This document shows, in pieces, positions 44,476 through 52,261 of a stretch of DNA of 64,000 nucleotides. The notes under the pieces were generated by a model, which saw nothing but the letters and a program-made list of their open reading frames with translations, was not told where the DNA came from and did no database searches. Where the stretch lies: positions 1 to 64,000 of the forward strand of contig JAFCCC010000001.1 in the NCBI GenBank assembly GCA_017610385.1, given 5' to 3'. How positions within the stretch are numbered: the stretch's first letter is position 1; each line of letters begins with the position of its first letter. A program made the position numbers and the translations under genes. Origin of the DNA: Candidatus Nanohalarchaeota archaeon (GTDB lineage: Archaea; Nanohalarchaeota; Nanosalinia; Nanosalinales; JAFCCC01).

Positions 44476-44580
44476 AATGAAAATTTGGTGTAATGATAAT
44501 ATAAAACTATGTAAAATTTCCCAAAAACAGACTAATCTTTAAAAAGCGCCAAAGATATATACTGTAATAGGTGAAATTAA

Positions 44581-44784
44581 ATGACTGAACTACCAAAAGC
44601 ACCAGTTAAAAGAATACTTGCTAATGCGGGAGCCAGAAGGGTTTCAAATAATGCTGTAGATGCGTTTGTTAAGGCATTAGAAAAATTTACTGCTGAACTT
44701 ACAAAAGACGCAGTAAAAATGGCAAAAAGAACTGGTCGCAAAACAATCCAAAAGAAAGATGTTCTTGCAGCAAGAAGAGCATAG
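44581..44784 (+). CDS. Archaeal histone
   Basis: The 67-residue histone fold starts ELPKAPVKRILANAGARRVS and ends with RTGRKTIQKKDVLAARRA. It wraps DNA as dimers and multimers. The protein has no tails. A T-rich run follows the stop. Confidence 0.96.
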   Translation: MTELPKAPVKRILANAGARRVSNNAVDAFVKALEKFTAELTKDAVKMAKRTGRKTIQKKDVLAARRA

Positions 44785-44826
44785 AAAAATGGGGACTTTT
44801 TAATTTATTTTTACTCCCTTTTATTT

Positions 44827-45237
44827 TTATTCTCGATCTAAAATAACTAAGCCACCAAGACCAGATTCTAAGAATTTGTGCATCATTCCGGCAACAGAAT
44901 TAACACCATCTTGAAGTTCCCCTAGATTAATTTCGATCTTTTTCGGTTCTAGAATTTCAATCATTGTAGGTCCATAATTTAAAGTAATATTAATTAAACT
45001 AGAAAAGCCATTAACAACGAATTCAATTTCACAAATTTGAGAATAACCTTTTTCTACTTTGGGGTGTGGTTTATCTATCTCCTGAACTTCTTCAAATGTT
45101 TCTTTGGTAAAACTAACTGTTTTCTCGTCTTTCAAGGATTTAATATGGTCTTTTAATGATTTTTCAGCTAGGGTTTTATCTGTAGCTAAAATTTCAAACA
45201 AGGCCCACACCATAATCTGCCCCTTTTTAAGTTCCAT
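44827..45237 (-). CDS. Hypothetical protein (136 aa)
   Basis: The soluble protein starts MELKKGQIMVWALFEILATD; ATG 45237 follows a short alternative start at 45255. Residues 60-110 alternate strands (ICEIEFVVNGFSSLINITL) and the end has GGLVILDRE. The family is not recognised. Confidence 0.65.
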   Translation of the reverse strand: MELKKGQIMVWALFEILATDKTLAEKSLKDHIKSLKDEKTVSFTKETFEEVQEIDKPHPKVEKGYSQICEIEFVVNGFSSLINITLNYGPTMIEILEPKKIEINLGELQDGVNSVAGMMHKFLESGLGGLVILDRE

Positions 45238-45370
45238 AAAATCAAATTTGAACAAACTCTTAAGTAAGTTACGATTTTATTACCAAATATAAATCTTTAC
45301 ATTCACAGTTTGCATAAGTAGTAGATAAGCTTTTCAAATAAAAGCGAATAAACTGACGGGCATTTTAGCT

Positions 45371-45508
45371 GCCACAGTGGCTCAATTGGCAGAGCAGCTG
45401 CTTCGTATTGTAATGAGGAGGACACTTATTCCGATAAAATATGAGGACGTGAACACCCCCCGAACAAGAATCAGCAGCAGGTTGTGGGTTCAACTCCCAT
45501 CTGTGGCT
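45371..45508 (+). tRNA. tRNA-Thr (CGT) with 65-base intron
   Basis: Acceptor GCCACAG/CTGTGGC, anticodon stem GCTGC/GCAGC, loop TTCGTA-intron-A (anticodon CGT), T arm GTGGG-TTCAACT-CCCAT. The intron (45408-45472) lies after position 37. Exon TTC pairs with intron GAA before three-base bulges TAT and TCA; the fourth pair would be G with A. Confidence 0.9.
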
Positions 45509-45792
45509 ATAGTAAATAAAATAACAATAGAAAAATACATCAAAACATTTTGAAAATAGAAAGTGTATCATAATACGTTTTGAGGTGAGATTAACTGATT
45601 TTAACTATAAAGTATACGGGATATTGGTATTAAACAATAGAAAAATGCAACAAAAGAATTAACAGGATGATAACCTTGATTTGAAGTATCATTTAAATTT
45701 AATGCAAAAGATAGGGAAAATGTTTCACACAAAGGAAGAATTAGAAAATAGAGGCATAGTTATTTTAGGTATAAGAAACAAATATAGGTATA
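45509..45792. other. AT-rich gap with imperfect direct repeat
   Basis: No gene is recognised. AACAATAGAAAAATACATC plus AAAA (45523-45545) recurs at 45633-45655 with two mismatches. Confidence 0.5.
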
Positions 45793-46098
45793 ATGATAAT
45801 AGAGAAAAAAACATGGCCTGAACTTTTTCAGGATATATCTGATGGGAAGAAAAAATTCGATGTCAGAATGGCTGACTTTAAATGTCGGGTAGGGGATACA
45901 CTAATTCTAAAAGAATGGCTTCCAGATAAAGAAGATTATACGGGAAGAGAATTAGAAAAAGAAGTAAGTTATGTTTTAAAAACGAAATATCATCCCTTTT
46001 GGAGTAAAGATCAATCGAGCAAATATGGATTCCAAATAATAGGATTTAAACAAGAGGAAGAGAAAAAACCAGAAGAAATTATTAAAAGTGAAAACTAA
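45793..46098 (+). CDS. DUF3850/ASCH-like protein
   Basis: The 101-residue protein starts with KTWPELFQDISDGKKKFDVR and has FKCRVGDTLILKEW near 29-42 and KYGFQIIGF near 77-85. This is the layout of small ASCH/PUA-like DUF3850 proteins, which probably bind RNA. A charged tail ends it. It converges with the glycosyltransferase gene, overlapping by four bases. Confidence 0.75.
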   Translation: MIIEKKTWPELFQDISDGKKKFDVRMADFKCRVGDTLILKEWLPDKEDYTGRELEKEVSYVLKTKYHPFWSKDQSSKYGFQIIGFKQEEEKKPEEIIKSEN

Positions 46099-47093
46099 GA
46101 TTTTCCATTAAGAATTTCCTCATAAACGTGAATGTATTTGTTTGCAGTTTTATCTAAAGAGCGTGCTTTAGCTGCATTTCTTCCGTTTTTGATAAACCTT
46201 TCCCTAATTTTTGGATGTTCTATTAGTTTAGATAATTTTTCTTTAAGATCTAATGTGTCTTGGCATAAAAAACAATTTTTTCTATCTTTCAATAATCCAT
46301 GATATGCAGGAATATCGCGCGCAACAATAGCGGTGCCACAACCCAATGCCTCCAAAACAACTAAACCCTCTGTTTCAAATTTAGAACATTGTAAAAATAC
46401 TTTAGCGGAATTATACGCACCAATCATCTCAGTTTGAGATAAATAACCCAAAAAATTAAAGTTTGGTGGAGCTTTAATGTGATTAAATAGCCGTTTAGCA
46501 AAAGACGTTGGGAAGATAGGTAAAATCTCTCCGGCATGCGCAAACTCGTATTCAGTTTCGCTAGCTATCTTTATTGCTGTTTTTAAATCTTTTCTTGGAT
46601 CATTTATTCTTCCAATTACAAAAACAAAGTCTTTTAATCCGAAATTATCTTCAAAGTGCTTTTTTAAGTCATTATTTCGACGCATAGTTCTTAAATCAAT
46701 TCCATTAGAAATTGTAATTACTTTTTCGAAATTTTGCGTTCTCATTGCAGATTCAACATGTTTTGTAGGTGTAATTAGTAAATCGAACTTAGAATAGAAT
46801 TTTTTGTAAAAATCCCAACTTAATTTGTTCACAAACTCAAACGGCACATATGCATTTTTGAAATCATTTGGATTCGCGTGAATCGTTCCAACAAATTTCT
46901 TATCAGGATACTTATTCAATACATAATGCGCAATATGCAATGGAGAGTGAGCATGAATTATATCTGCATCTTTAAATCCATTATTCCTATAAACTGTGAT
47001 TCCTTTTTCTTCTAACCTTTGTATAATACGATTAACAGCATATGTTCTTCCATAACCAATCGTTTCAAATTCCGAAATAAAGGAAACTTTCAT
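46095..47093 (-). CDS. Family 4 glycosyltransferase
   Basis: The 332-residue GT-B enzyme has ADIIHAHSPLHIAHYVL near residue 45, FVFVIGRINDPRKDLKTAI near 150 and the nucleotide-sugar motif SKFETEGLVVLEALGCG near 237-253. It transfers a sugar from a nucleotide donor, probably for lipid or protein glycans. Confidence 0.88.
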   Translation of the reverse strand: MKVSFISEFETIGYGRTYAVNRIIQRLEEKGITVYRNNGFKDADIIHAHSPLHIAHYVLNKYPDKKFVGTIHANPNDFKNAYVPFEFVNKLSWDFYKKFYSKFDLLITPTKHVESAMRTQNFEKVITISNGIDLRTMRRNNDLKKHFEDNFGLKDFVFVIGRINDPRKDLKTAIKIASETEYEFAHAGEILPIFPTSFAKRLFNHIKAPPNFNFLGYLSQTEMIGAYNSAKVFLQCSKFETEGLVVLEALGCGTAIVARDIPAYHGLLKDRKNCFLCQDTLDLKEKLSKLIEHPKIRERFIKNGRNAAKARSLDKTANKYIHVYEEILNGKS

Positions 47094-47157
47094 CTTTTAT
47101 TTAATTAATCTTGGCAAAGTTTTTAATATTCTTTTCGCACATAATAAAGTGATAAAT

Positions 47158-47514
47158 ATGGAAGAACTACAAAAAAAAGCGGATTCTATTTTTGTAAAGG
47201 TTGATGGATACAGAATTATTCTTCAAGATTTAGAAGGTACAAAACAGATTATTGAGAATTTGAAGGAAGCAATCTCTGTGTTAAATCGGGTTACAGAAGT
47301 AAAAGAAAAAAGTGTGTCTGCGGTTATAGATAACATTGCCAGATTAAATGAAAAACTAATTTCAATTTCTTCACAATTACCCGATGTAAGAGAACCAATT
47401 TTAAATCCAATAATGTCTCAGCAAATGCCGTCGCAAGGAATCATTAAAGATACGGTAAATGATCTCAGAGGAGAACTTGAAACACTAAAGAATGATCTCT
47501 CTAAAATCAGATAA
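47158..47514 (+). CDS. Coiled-coil hypothetical protein
   Basis: The 118-residue protein is mostly helical with heptad-like spacing (residues 1-70 and 95-118) and a Pro/Gln/Met-rich break (IMSQQMPSQG). The start is ATG 47158 rather than GTG 47149. Function unknown. Confidence 0.65.
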   Translation: MEELQKKADSIFVKVDGYRIILQDLEGTKQIIENLKEAISVLNRVTEVKEKSVSAVIDNIARLNEKLISISSQLPDVREPILNPIMSQQMPSQGIIKDTVNDLRGELETLKNDLSKIR

Positions 47515-47572
47515 TTTTGTCTTTAGACAGATATTTAAATTTGTTCTCAGAATGAAAGGGTAGTGGGTTGCT

Positions 47573-47607
47573 TGCAACTCGCAGGTGTGTTAACTGGCAT
47601 TTCAGTT
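47573..47607 (+). other. Hairpin-rich leader of tRNA-Leu
   Basis: Between a TATA-like ATATTTAAATT (about 47528-47540) and the tRNA lie two hairpins, GTTG-CTTG-CAAC and AACTG-GCATT-CAGTT. GTGGGTTGCTTGCA here matches the first hairpin of the structured stretch at 18356. The leader would be removed by RNase P. Confidence 0.45.
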
Positions 47608-47721
47608 GCGGGGGTAGCCAAGTGGTCAACGGCGATAGGCTCAAGTACTGAATTTGAGATCTGATTTAATGAAGAAACCTATTCCCATAGGGGTTCGTCG
47701 GTTCGAATCCGGCCTCCCGCA
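47608..47721 (+). tRNA. tRNA-Leu (CAA) with 31-base intron
   Basis: Acceptor GCGGGGG/CTCCCGC, anticodon stem ATAGG/CCTAT, loop CTCAAG-intron-A (anticodon CAA), long variable arm CCC-ATA-GGG, T arm GTCGG-TTCGAAT-CCGGC. The intron needed to give a normal loop is 47646-47676. Exon CTCA can pair with TGAG inside the intron (47655-47658) perfectly, or less well with the 3' end (47670-47674), so the splice motif is relaxed. Confidence 0.92.
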
Positions 47722-47847
47722 CAATCCCAAAATCTTGATTTAATTCTAATTGGCGCCGAAAAAGTGAACGAACTATCAAATAGATTAAGAAAAGATGGCT
47801 TTAGTGTTATTCAAAAAGAAATACTGGGATGGCTTGTGAATTTATTC

Positions 47848-48180
47848 TCATTTCTTTGGTTCTAATATTTGAAATTCAAATCCGTTTGTCAATTTTGCAT
47901 TTCTGTTGCAGATTGGACAGCGAGCATTACTCATTCCTTTATGTGTAATTCCTTCTCCTTCATAACCACATTCGCATTTAATCAGAGAGCGGGTTGTTAC
48001 AATATCTAATGTGGTATGAGTCAGTTGTGTATTTTTGGTCATTAAATCAAAAATCATTCTAAACGTGGTGGGGTCCGCTAGAACAGAACCTAATCTCAAT
48101 ACAATTGATCCATTATATTTTCTATTTAGAACCTCTAAAATAGTATTCATTACCAAATCTGCTTCCTTCATTTTCTTCAC
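47848..48180 (-). CDS. HypA-like zinc protein
   Basis: The 110-residue protein resembles the HypA/HybF nickel chaperone. The C-terminal zinc domain has CECGYEG and CPICNRNA. The N-terminal MHE nickel-binding start is missing (it begins MKKMKEADLVMN), so nickel delivery as in true HypA is doubtful. No hydrogenase genes are in the window. It overlaps the next gene by four bases. Confidence 0.7.
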   Translation of the reverse strand: MKKMKEADLVMNTILEVLNRKYNGSIVLRLGSVLADPTTFRMIFDLMTKNTQLTHTTLDIVTTRSLIKCECGYEGEGITHKGMSNARCPICNRNAKLTNGFEFQILEPKK

Positions 48181-48602
48181 TTAATTTTTTGAATCTGTGA
48201 ACAGTAGGTGTATATTTCGTATTCGTCTTTATATTTCTGAAATTTTCCTTCAACACTCACACGATCTCCTATAGTTAGATCGCTTTTACCTTTATAGGCA
48301 CTACAAAAAATCAGAATTTCATTTGATCCATCAGAAACCTTAAGTCGTTGATAAACGTAACCTTTTTTAGAAGTATAATCCTTCAAAACAGCAGAAATAT
48401 TGCCTGCTACTTTAATATTTTGATCTAAAGGACGCTTAGACAACAACTGGGTTATTGTATATGTTCCACTATTCTTGGTTGAATCAAATTGTGTTGAATT
48501 GGACATAGAAGAAGCTGTTGTATCAGAAAATATTAAAGAAATCAAAACAGTTCCAATAATTAAAATTGTGACGTAAATGAATCTTTTTAACTCTTTATCC
48601 AT
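48177..48602 (-). CDS. Exported OB-fold protein
   Basis: A membrane helix (FIYVTILIIGTVLISLIF) is followed by an OB fold (TITQLLSKRPLDQNIKVAGN, GDRVSVEGKFQKYKDEYEI). Residues begin at ATG 48602 (MDKELKRF); a longer start at 48629 is possible. OB-fold proteins exported in archaea have unclear roles, possibly DNA binding at the surface. It overlaps the DUF457 gene. Confidence 0.7.
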   Translation of the reverse strand: MDKELKRFIYVTILIIGTVLISLIFSDTTASSMSNSTQFDSTKNSGTYTITQLLSKRPLDQNIKVAGNISAVLKDYTSKKGYVYQRLKVSDGSNEILIFCSAYKGKSDLTIGDRVSVEGKFQKYKDEYEIYTYCSQIQKIK

Positions 48603-49015
48603 ACAATCAACCTCTGATGATATTTCCATAAAACAAAAATTAAAAGTGAAAATAAAATAATCATTAAGTTTCCTAGTAGACTACTAGAATAAACTAAATT
48701 TAAAGAGTAGTATTTTTCATACGGAAAAAGCCACATAATTCCCATAGGCGTTAATGAATCTAAAAATAAATGAGTTAAAAAACCAATGGCAAAAGCCAAA
48801 GTCGAACTTTTATTTTGGGTTATTAAATAGAACAGAGTCGTTAGAACAATTAGCGCAATAGGCGTGTGCAGAATTCCTCTATGTACTAAAGGAAAAGCGA
48901 AGGTAAAGGTTAAATCCAAATCAGGGAGAATAGAGCTAATTATTCCTGCGACAATAGGCAATCTTAGAATATAAATTAGTGAAAATGCGAAAATCACATG
49001 AGTTAATCCGATCAT
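48587..49015 (-). CDS. DUF457/YdjM-like membrane protein
   Basis: The 142-residue protein has four to five helices with ISSILPDLDLTF near 26-37, VHRGILHTPIAL near 44-55 and HLFLDSLTPMGIMWLFP near 81-97. This is the His/Asp pattern of the membrane-bound metal-dependent hydrolase-like family. Its activity is not established. Confidence 0.8.
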   Translation of the reverse strand: MIGLTHVIFAFSLIYILRLPIVAGIISSILPDLDLTFTFAFPLVHRGILHTPIALIVLTTLFYLITQNKSSTLAFAIGFLTHLFLDSLTPMGIMWLFPYEKYYSLNLVYSSSLLGNLMIILFSLLIFVLWKYHQRLIVWIKS

Positions 49016-49112
49016 TGAATTATAATTAAATTCTTGGCCATAAATTTATAACGGAACAAGAGGAATGGCGCTTAAAGCGAGTTTAAACGTGCTTAAGACA
49101 AATAAAAAGAAA

Positions 49113-49218
49113 TAGCGAGAGATGGATTTGAATTCGACAGATTTGGCCATGACCAATAATCTTCCATCGACCTTCGGGTTATGAGCCCGACGAGCACTCC
49201 TGACTGCTCCATCTCGCT
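49113..49218 (-). tRNA. Initiator tRNA-Met (CAT) with T-arm intron
   Basis: Acceptor AGCGAGA/TCTCGCT begins with A as archaeal initiators do. The anticodon stem has the GGG/CCC pairs (TCGGG-CTCATAA-CCCGA), an initiator hallmark. The T stem GATGG is separated from T loop TTCAAAT and CCATC by 31 bases (49133-49163), so the intron lies between positions 53 and 54. Exon CGAT pairs with intron GTCG with bulges GGA and AAT, and the intron itself folds (AGAT/ATCT, TTGG/CCAA). Confidence 0.9.
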
Positions 49219-49268
49219 ATATAATCTACATTAATTTTATACATAAACCTTATAAACGTGATGCCACC

Positions 49269-49970
49269 ATGTTCAAAACTTCGCCTGCTGTTTTAAATTT
49301 AAGTCCTAATCTTTCACGCTGTGTGGGGTTGTGGTTAGCGGAAGGAGATAATAAAACTAAATCAGAAATAACATTTACTAATTCTTGTGCCGATTTAGTT
49401 GACTTTTTTGCTGAGACAATTATTCAGGAATTTGCGTTCAAAGGAAATCCAAGAATATACTGTTATTCTCATGAAAATCTTATGAAACTAAAGAAAATTG
49501 GAATCGCCGATTTGCATCCTCTAAAGAAAATTGCATTCGAACGAATGGTTGAAACTTACAAAGAAATTCATTATCCTGCCCATTTTTTGAAAAATAGAAT
49601 TTGGAAAGATCTTAAAGTACCTCATACATCTCAACAACTTTCGAAAAAATCTGATCGTTCTATTGCGAGAATACAAGATATAGTGATACAGCTTAAGAAA
49701 GATGGTAAAATTAAAGATTTTAGAGTGGAAAGTACAAACTATTGGATTCGGAGTGATCAGAATATGATAATCATCTCCAACACAAAAAAGAAATATCTGG
49801 ATCTATTGGGAGCTGAAGCTCTGTCAATAAAAAAAATATCTTCTCATTTCGAAGTGAGACTGCGTTCTTCGTACAAAATTCTTAAGAGATTAGAACAATT
49901 GAGATTAATTAAAAAAGATAATCATAAATGGAGAAAAGTTCATACAAATAAGAAGGTGATTGTTTTGTGA
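49269..49970 (+). CDS. LAGLIDADG-like N-terminus with winged helices
   Basis: Residues 15-45 (CVGLWLAEGDNKTKSEITFT then NSCADLVDFF) resemble one LAGLIDADG homing-endonuclease half domain. Two winged-helix segments follow (DRSIARIQDIVIQLKKDGKI near 130 and KISSHFEVRLRSSYKILKRL near 195). Only one LAGLIDADG-like motif is seen, so it may be a WhiA-like regulator or a domesticated endonuclease, not an active one. Its stop overlaps the GTG of rnhB, which carries an intron. Confidence 0.6.
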   Translation: MFKTSPAVLNLSPNLSRCVGLWLAEGDNKTKSEITFTNSCADLVDFFAETIIQEFAFKGNPRIYCYSHENLMKLKKIGIADLHPLKKIAFERMVETYKEIHYPAHFLKNRIWKDLKVPHTSQQLSKKSDRSIARIQDIVIQLKKDGKIKDFRVESTNYWIRSDQNMIIISNTKKKYLDLLGAEALSIKKISSHFEVRLRSSYKILKRLEQLRLIKKDNHKWRKVHTNKKVIVL

Positions 49971-50674
49971 AAGAAATTAAACTAATATTAGGCATCGATG
50001 AGGCGGGCAGATCTTGAAAGTCTCTTGGTTTTCAGGGGCCCAAAGGGCCTGTAATCGGTAGCATGTTCGTAGCAGGGGCAGTCATAGAAGAAAACCGAGA
50101 ATCTGAATTAAAAAAACTGGGAGTAAAAGACTCTAAAATGCTCAAAGAAAAAGATAGAGAAAGAATGGCTGCGGAATTACCCGGAATTCTTAATAAATAC
50201 GCAGTTAAAGAAGTTACAGCTATGCAAATCGATGAATTAATGAAAACAATTAATTTGAATGTTATTGAAATGCAAATGTTCGCTAAAATAATTCAAGAAT
50301 TAAAGCCAGATAAAGTAATAATAGACCTTCCGGAAAATAATGCTGAAAAATTCATCTTGAAAGTAAAAAAATTCATGGATCCAAAACAGTATAAAAATCT
50401 TGAGTTTGTTGCAGAACACAAAGCAGATGAAAATTATCCGATTGTAAGTGCAGCTTCAATTTTAGCGAAGAGTGCAAGAGAAAAACATGTAAAAGATCTT
50501 TATGGGGAATATGGTTATTTCCGAACAGGTTATCCTCATGATGAAGACACAATAAATATGCTTGAAAGGTATGTTAAAGCAAACAAAAAGCTTCCAGAAA
50601 TAGCCAGACATTCATGGAGTACATCTAAACGAATTTTAAAGAAGTTCGCCCAGAAAAAATTAGGGCAATTTTGA
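49967..50674 (+). CDS. rnhB: Ribonuclease HII, gene interrupted by an intron
   Basis: RNase HII removes ribonucleotides from DNA. The first exon starts at GTG 49967 (overlapping the upstream stop as GTGA) and reads KEIKLILGIDEAGR; a TGA in frame follows at 50015. Removing 50011-50043 joins it to GPVIGSMFVAGAVI, giving the catalytic DEAGRGPVIG. Later motifs are KDSKML near 44-49, the acidic IIDLPENN near 95 and EHKADENYPIVSAASILAKS near 130-149. The spliced protein is 224 residues, normal for the family. Without splicing, translation could only restart at ATG 50063, losing the first active-site Asp and Glu. Confidence 0.9.
50011..50043 (+). other. Bulge-helix-bulge intron in rnhB
   Basis: These 33 bases contain an in-frame TGA. 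Exon GGGC (50005-50008) pairs with intron GCCC (50038-50041). The bulges are AGA (50009-50011) and AAA (50042-50044), each cut after the second base. A nine-pair inner helix joins 50012-50020 to 50029-50037. Cutting and joining gives GGC AGA GGG CCT, reading Gly-Arg-Gly-Pro. The outer helix is weak. Confidence 0.85.
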
Positions 50675-50708
50675 AATTTATTTATATAATCTAAACCTTA
50701 TTAAAACT

Positions 50709-50849
50709 ATGCTTGGTCATATAAAAAAATTAAGTAAAAAGCAATTAATTTCTACATTTGCGATTGTTCTACTTATTTTGGTGTTTGGTATATTGATATT
50801 CAATGGAACAATAACAGGAAGCGTAATTAGAAATGCACTTTTAAGATAA
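50709..50849 (+). CDS. 46-residue single-helix membrane protein
   Basis: MLGHIKKLSKKQLISTFAIV leads into a membrane helix ending FGILIFNGTITGSVI. A TATA-like TTTATATAAT stands about 25 bases before the ATG, which favours a real leaderless gene. The TITGSVI end resembles a motif I associate with DPANN surface proteins. Confidence 0.6.
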   Translation: MLGHIKKLSKKQLISTFAIVLLILVFGILIFNGTITGSVIRNALLR

Positions 50850-50903
50850 TTCATCTCGCAAAGAATAAAAAGATTTTAAAAGAACTTATTGAAAAGAGTT
50901 ATT

Positions 50904-52214
50904 ATGAACTTAAAAGATCGAATCACAATTTCTGAGGCATTAAAAACAAAAGAAGGATCTAAAGTAAGTGTTGCTGGTTGGCTAGAAAATCTAAATGTTT
51001 TGGGCAAGATTGCCTTTCTGAAACTAAGAGATGGAACAAGCATAATGCAACTGGTTGTTTCTAACAAAAAATTATTAGAAGAATTAAAATTAATCCACCC
51101 AGAAACAGTTGTTTTAGTCGAAGGACTTATACAAAAAGGCCAACAAAAGTCAGGTGATAGGGAATTAGTCGCTGAAAAATTTGAATATTTGGGCTTTGCT
51201 GAGGCACCATTACCTATTGATTTTTCTGGAAAGATTGCAACGTCTATGGATAAAAAATTGGATTGGAGGTGCTTAAGCTTAAGAAATAAGAAAGATCACT
51301 CAATTTTCAAAGTTCAAGCCAAATTAATAGAAGGAATTCAGGAATGGCTAAATAAAAATGGATTTTATCAAGTATTTACTCCTTGTATTATGGGTACGCC
51401 GTCAGAATCTGGAAGTGAAGTTTTTGAAATTAAGTATTACAATAAAAAAGCATTTTTGAGACAAGATCCGCAGTTGCATAGACAATTAACAATTGCAGGA
51501 GGACTAACAAAAATTTATGACATTGGGCCTAGTTGGAGAGCTGAAAAGAGTCATACAAGTAGACATTTATGTGAGCATAGAACTTGTGCAGTTGAAATTG
51601 GATTTATTAAATCAGAACAAGATACTATGCGAATTGAAGAACAAGTTATTATTTCAGCATTTAGAAAAGTTAATGAATCCTGCCAAGCAGAATTAAAAGA
51701 ATTACAAATTAAATTAAAAATCCCAAAAGCACCATTTCTAGAACTGAAATTTCCAGAAGTATATTCTATCTTAGAAAAAATGAATAAAAAGAAGCAAATT
51801 GGGGATACATTAGATACAGAAGATGATAAATTATTGTGGGAATACATTCAAAAAGAATATCCTGCATGCGAATTTTACTTTATTAATGGGTTTCCCTTTG
51901 CTCATAAACCATTTTACGTGATGAATAATGAGAATTCAAAATACGCCAGAAGCGTTGATTTATATTATAAAGGAATAGAAATGTCTTCTGGAGGACAAAG
52001 AGAACACAGATACAATAAACTTATAGATGCAATTAAAGAAAAGAAATTGAATCCAAAATCTGTGGAGTGGTTTACAAAATTTTTCAAATATGGGGTTCCA
52101 CCACACGGAGGTTTTGCTTTAGGTATTGAAAGAATCACAATGGCCTTATTGGATTTAGATAACATTCGAAAGGCGGTTTTATTTCCTCGGGATTCAGAAA
52201 GATTCTCACCATAG
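50904..52214 (+). CDS. aspS: Aspartyl-tRNA synthetase
   Basis: This class IIb synthetase has an N-terminal OB fold (GWLENLNVLGKIAFLKLRDG near 25-44). Motif 2 is YDIGPSWRAEKSHTSRHLCE near 205-224 and motif 3 GGFALGIERITMALLDLDNI near 406-425, followed by FPRDSERFSP. The ATG at 50904 is used rather than TTG 50889. Whether it also charges tRNA-Asn cannot be read here. Confidence 0.93.
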   Translation: MNLKDRITISEALKTKEGSKVSVAGWLENLNVLGKIAFLKLRDGTSIMQLVVSNKKLLEELKLIHPETVVLVEGLIQKGQQKSGDRELVAEKFEYLGFAEAPLPIDFSGKIATSMDKKLDWRCLSLRNKKDHSIFKVQAKLIEGIQEWLNKNGFYQVFTPCIMGTPSESGSEVFEIKYYNKKAFLRQDPQLHRQLTIAGGLTKIYDIGPSWRAEKSHTSRHLCEHRTCAVEIGFIKSEQDTMRIEEQVIISAFRKVNESCQAELKELQIKLKIPKAPFLELKFPEVYSILEKMNKKKQIGDTLDTEDDKLLWEYIQKEYPACEFYFINGFPFAHKPFYVMNNENSKYARSVDLYYKGIEMSSGGQREHRYNKLIDAIKEKKLNPKSVEWFTKFFKYGVPPHGGFALGIERITMALLDLDNIRKAVLFPRDSERFSP

Positions 52215-52261
52215 TCTTTTCGAGAAAATATTTATAACCTTCTCGAATAAATAAGAAAGAT

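Noticed and set aside
45365-45571. Open frame of 68 codons on the minus strand
   Set aside because: It is antisense to the intron-containing tRNA-Thr.
45655-45700. C/D-box guide RNA (GATGATAA)
   Set aside because: The C-like box has no matching D and D' boxes at the right spacing.
47722-47845. Gene remnant after tRNA-Leu (open for about 45 codons, GAEKVNELSNRLRKDGFSV)
   Set aside because: There is no ATG, the only possible start is an internal GTG, and similarity to a CheD-type end is too weak to name.
50015-50017. TGA in rnhB as selenocysteine or readthrough codon
   Set aside because: Readthrough would add 11 residues inside DEAGRG and destroy the active site, while splicing restores it exactly and the splice motif is present.
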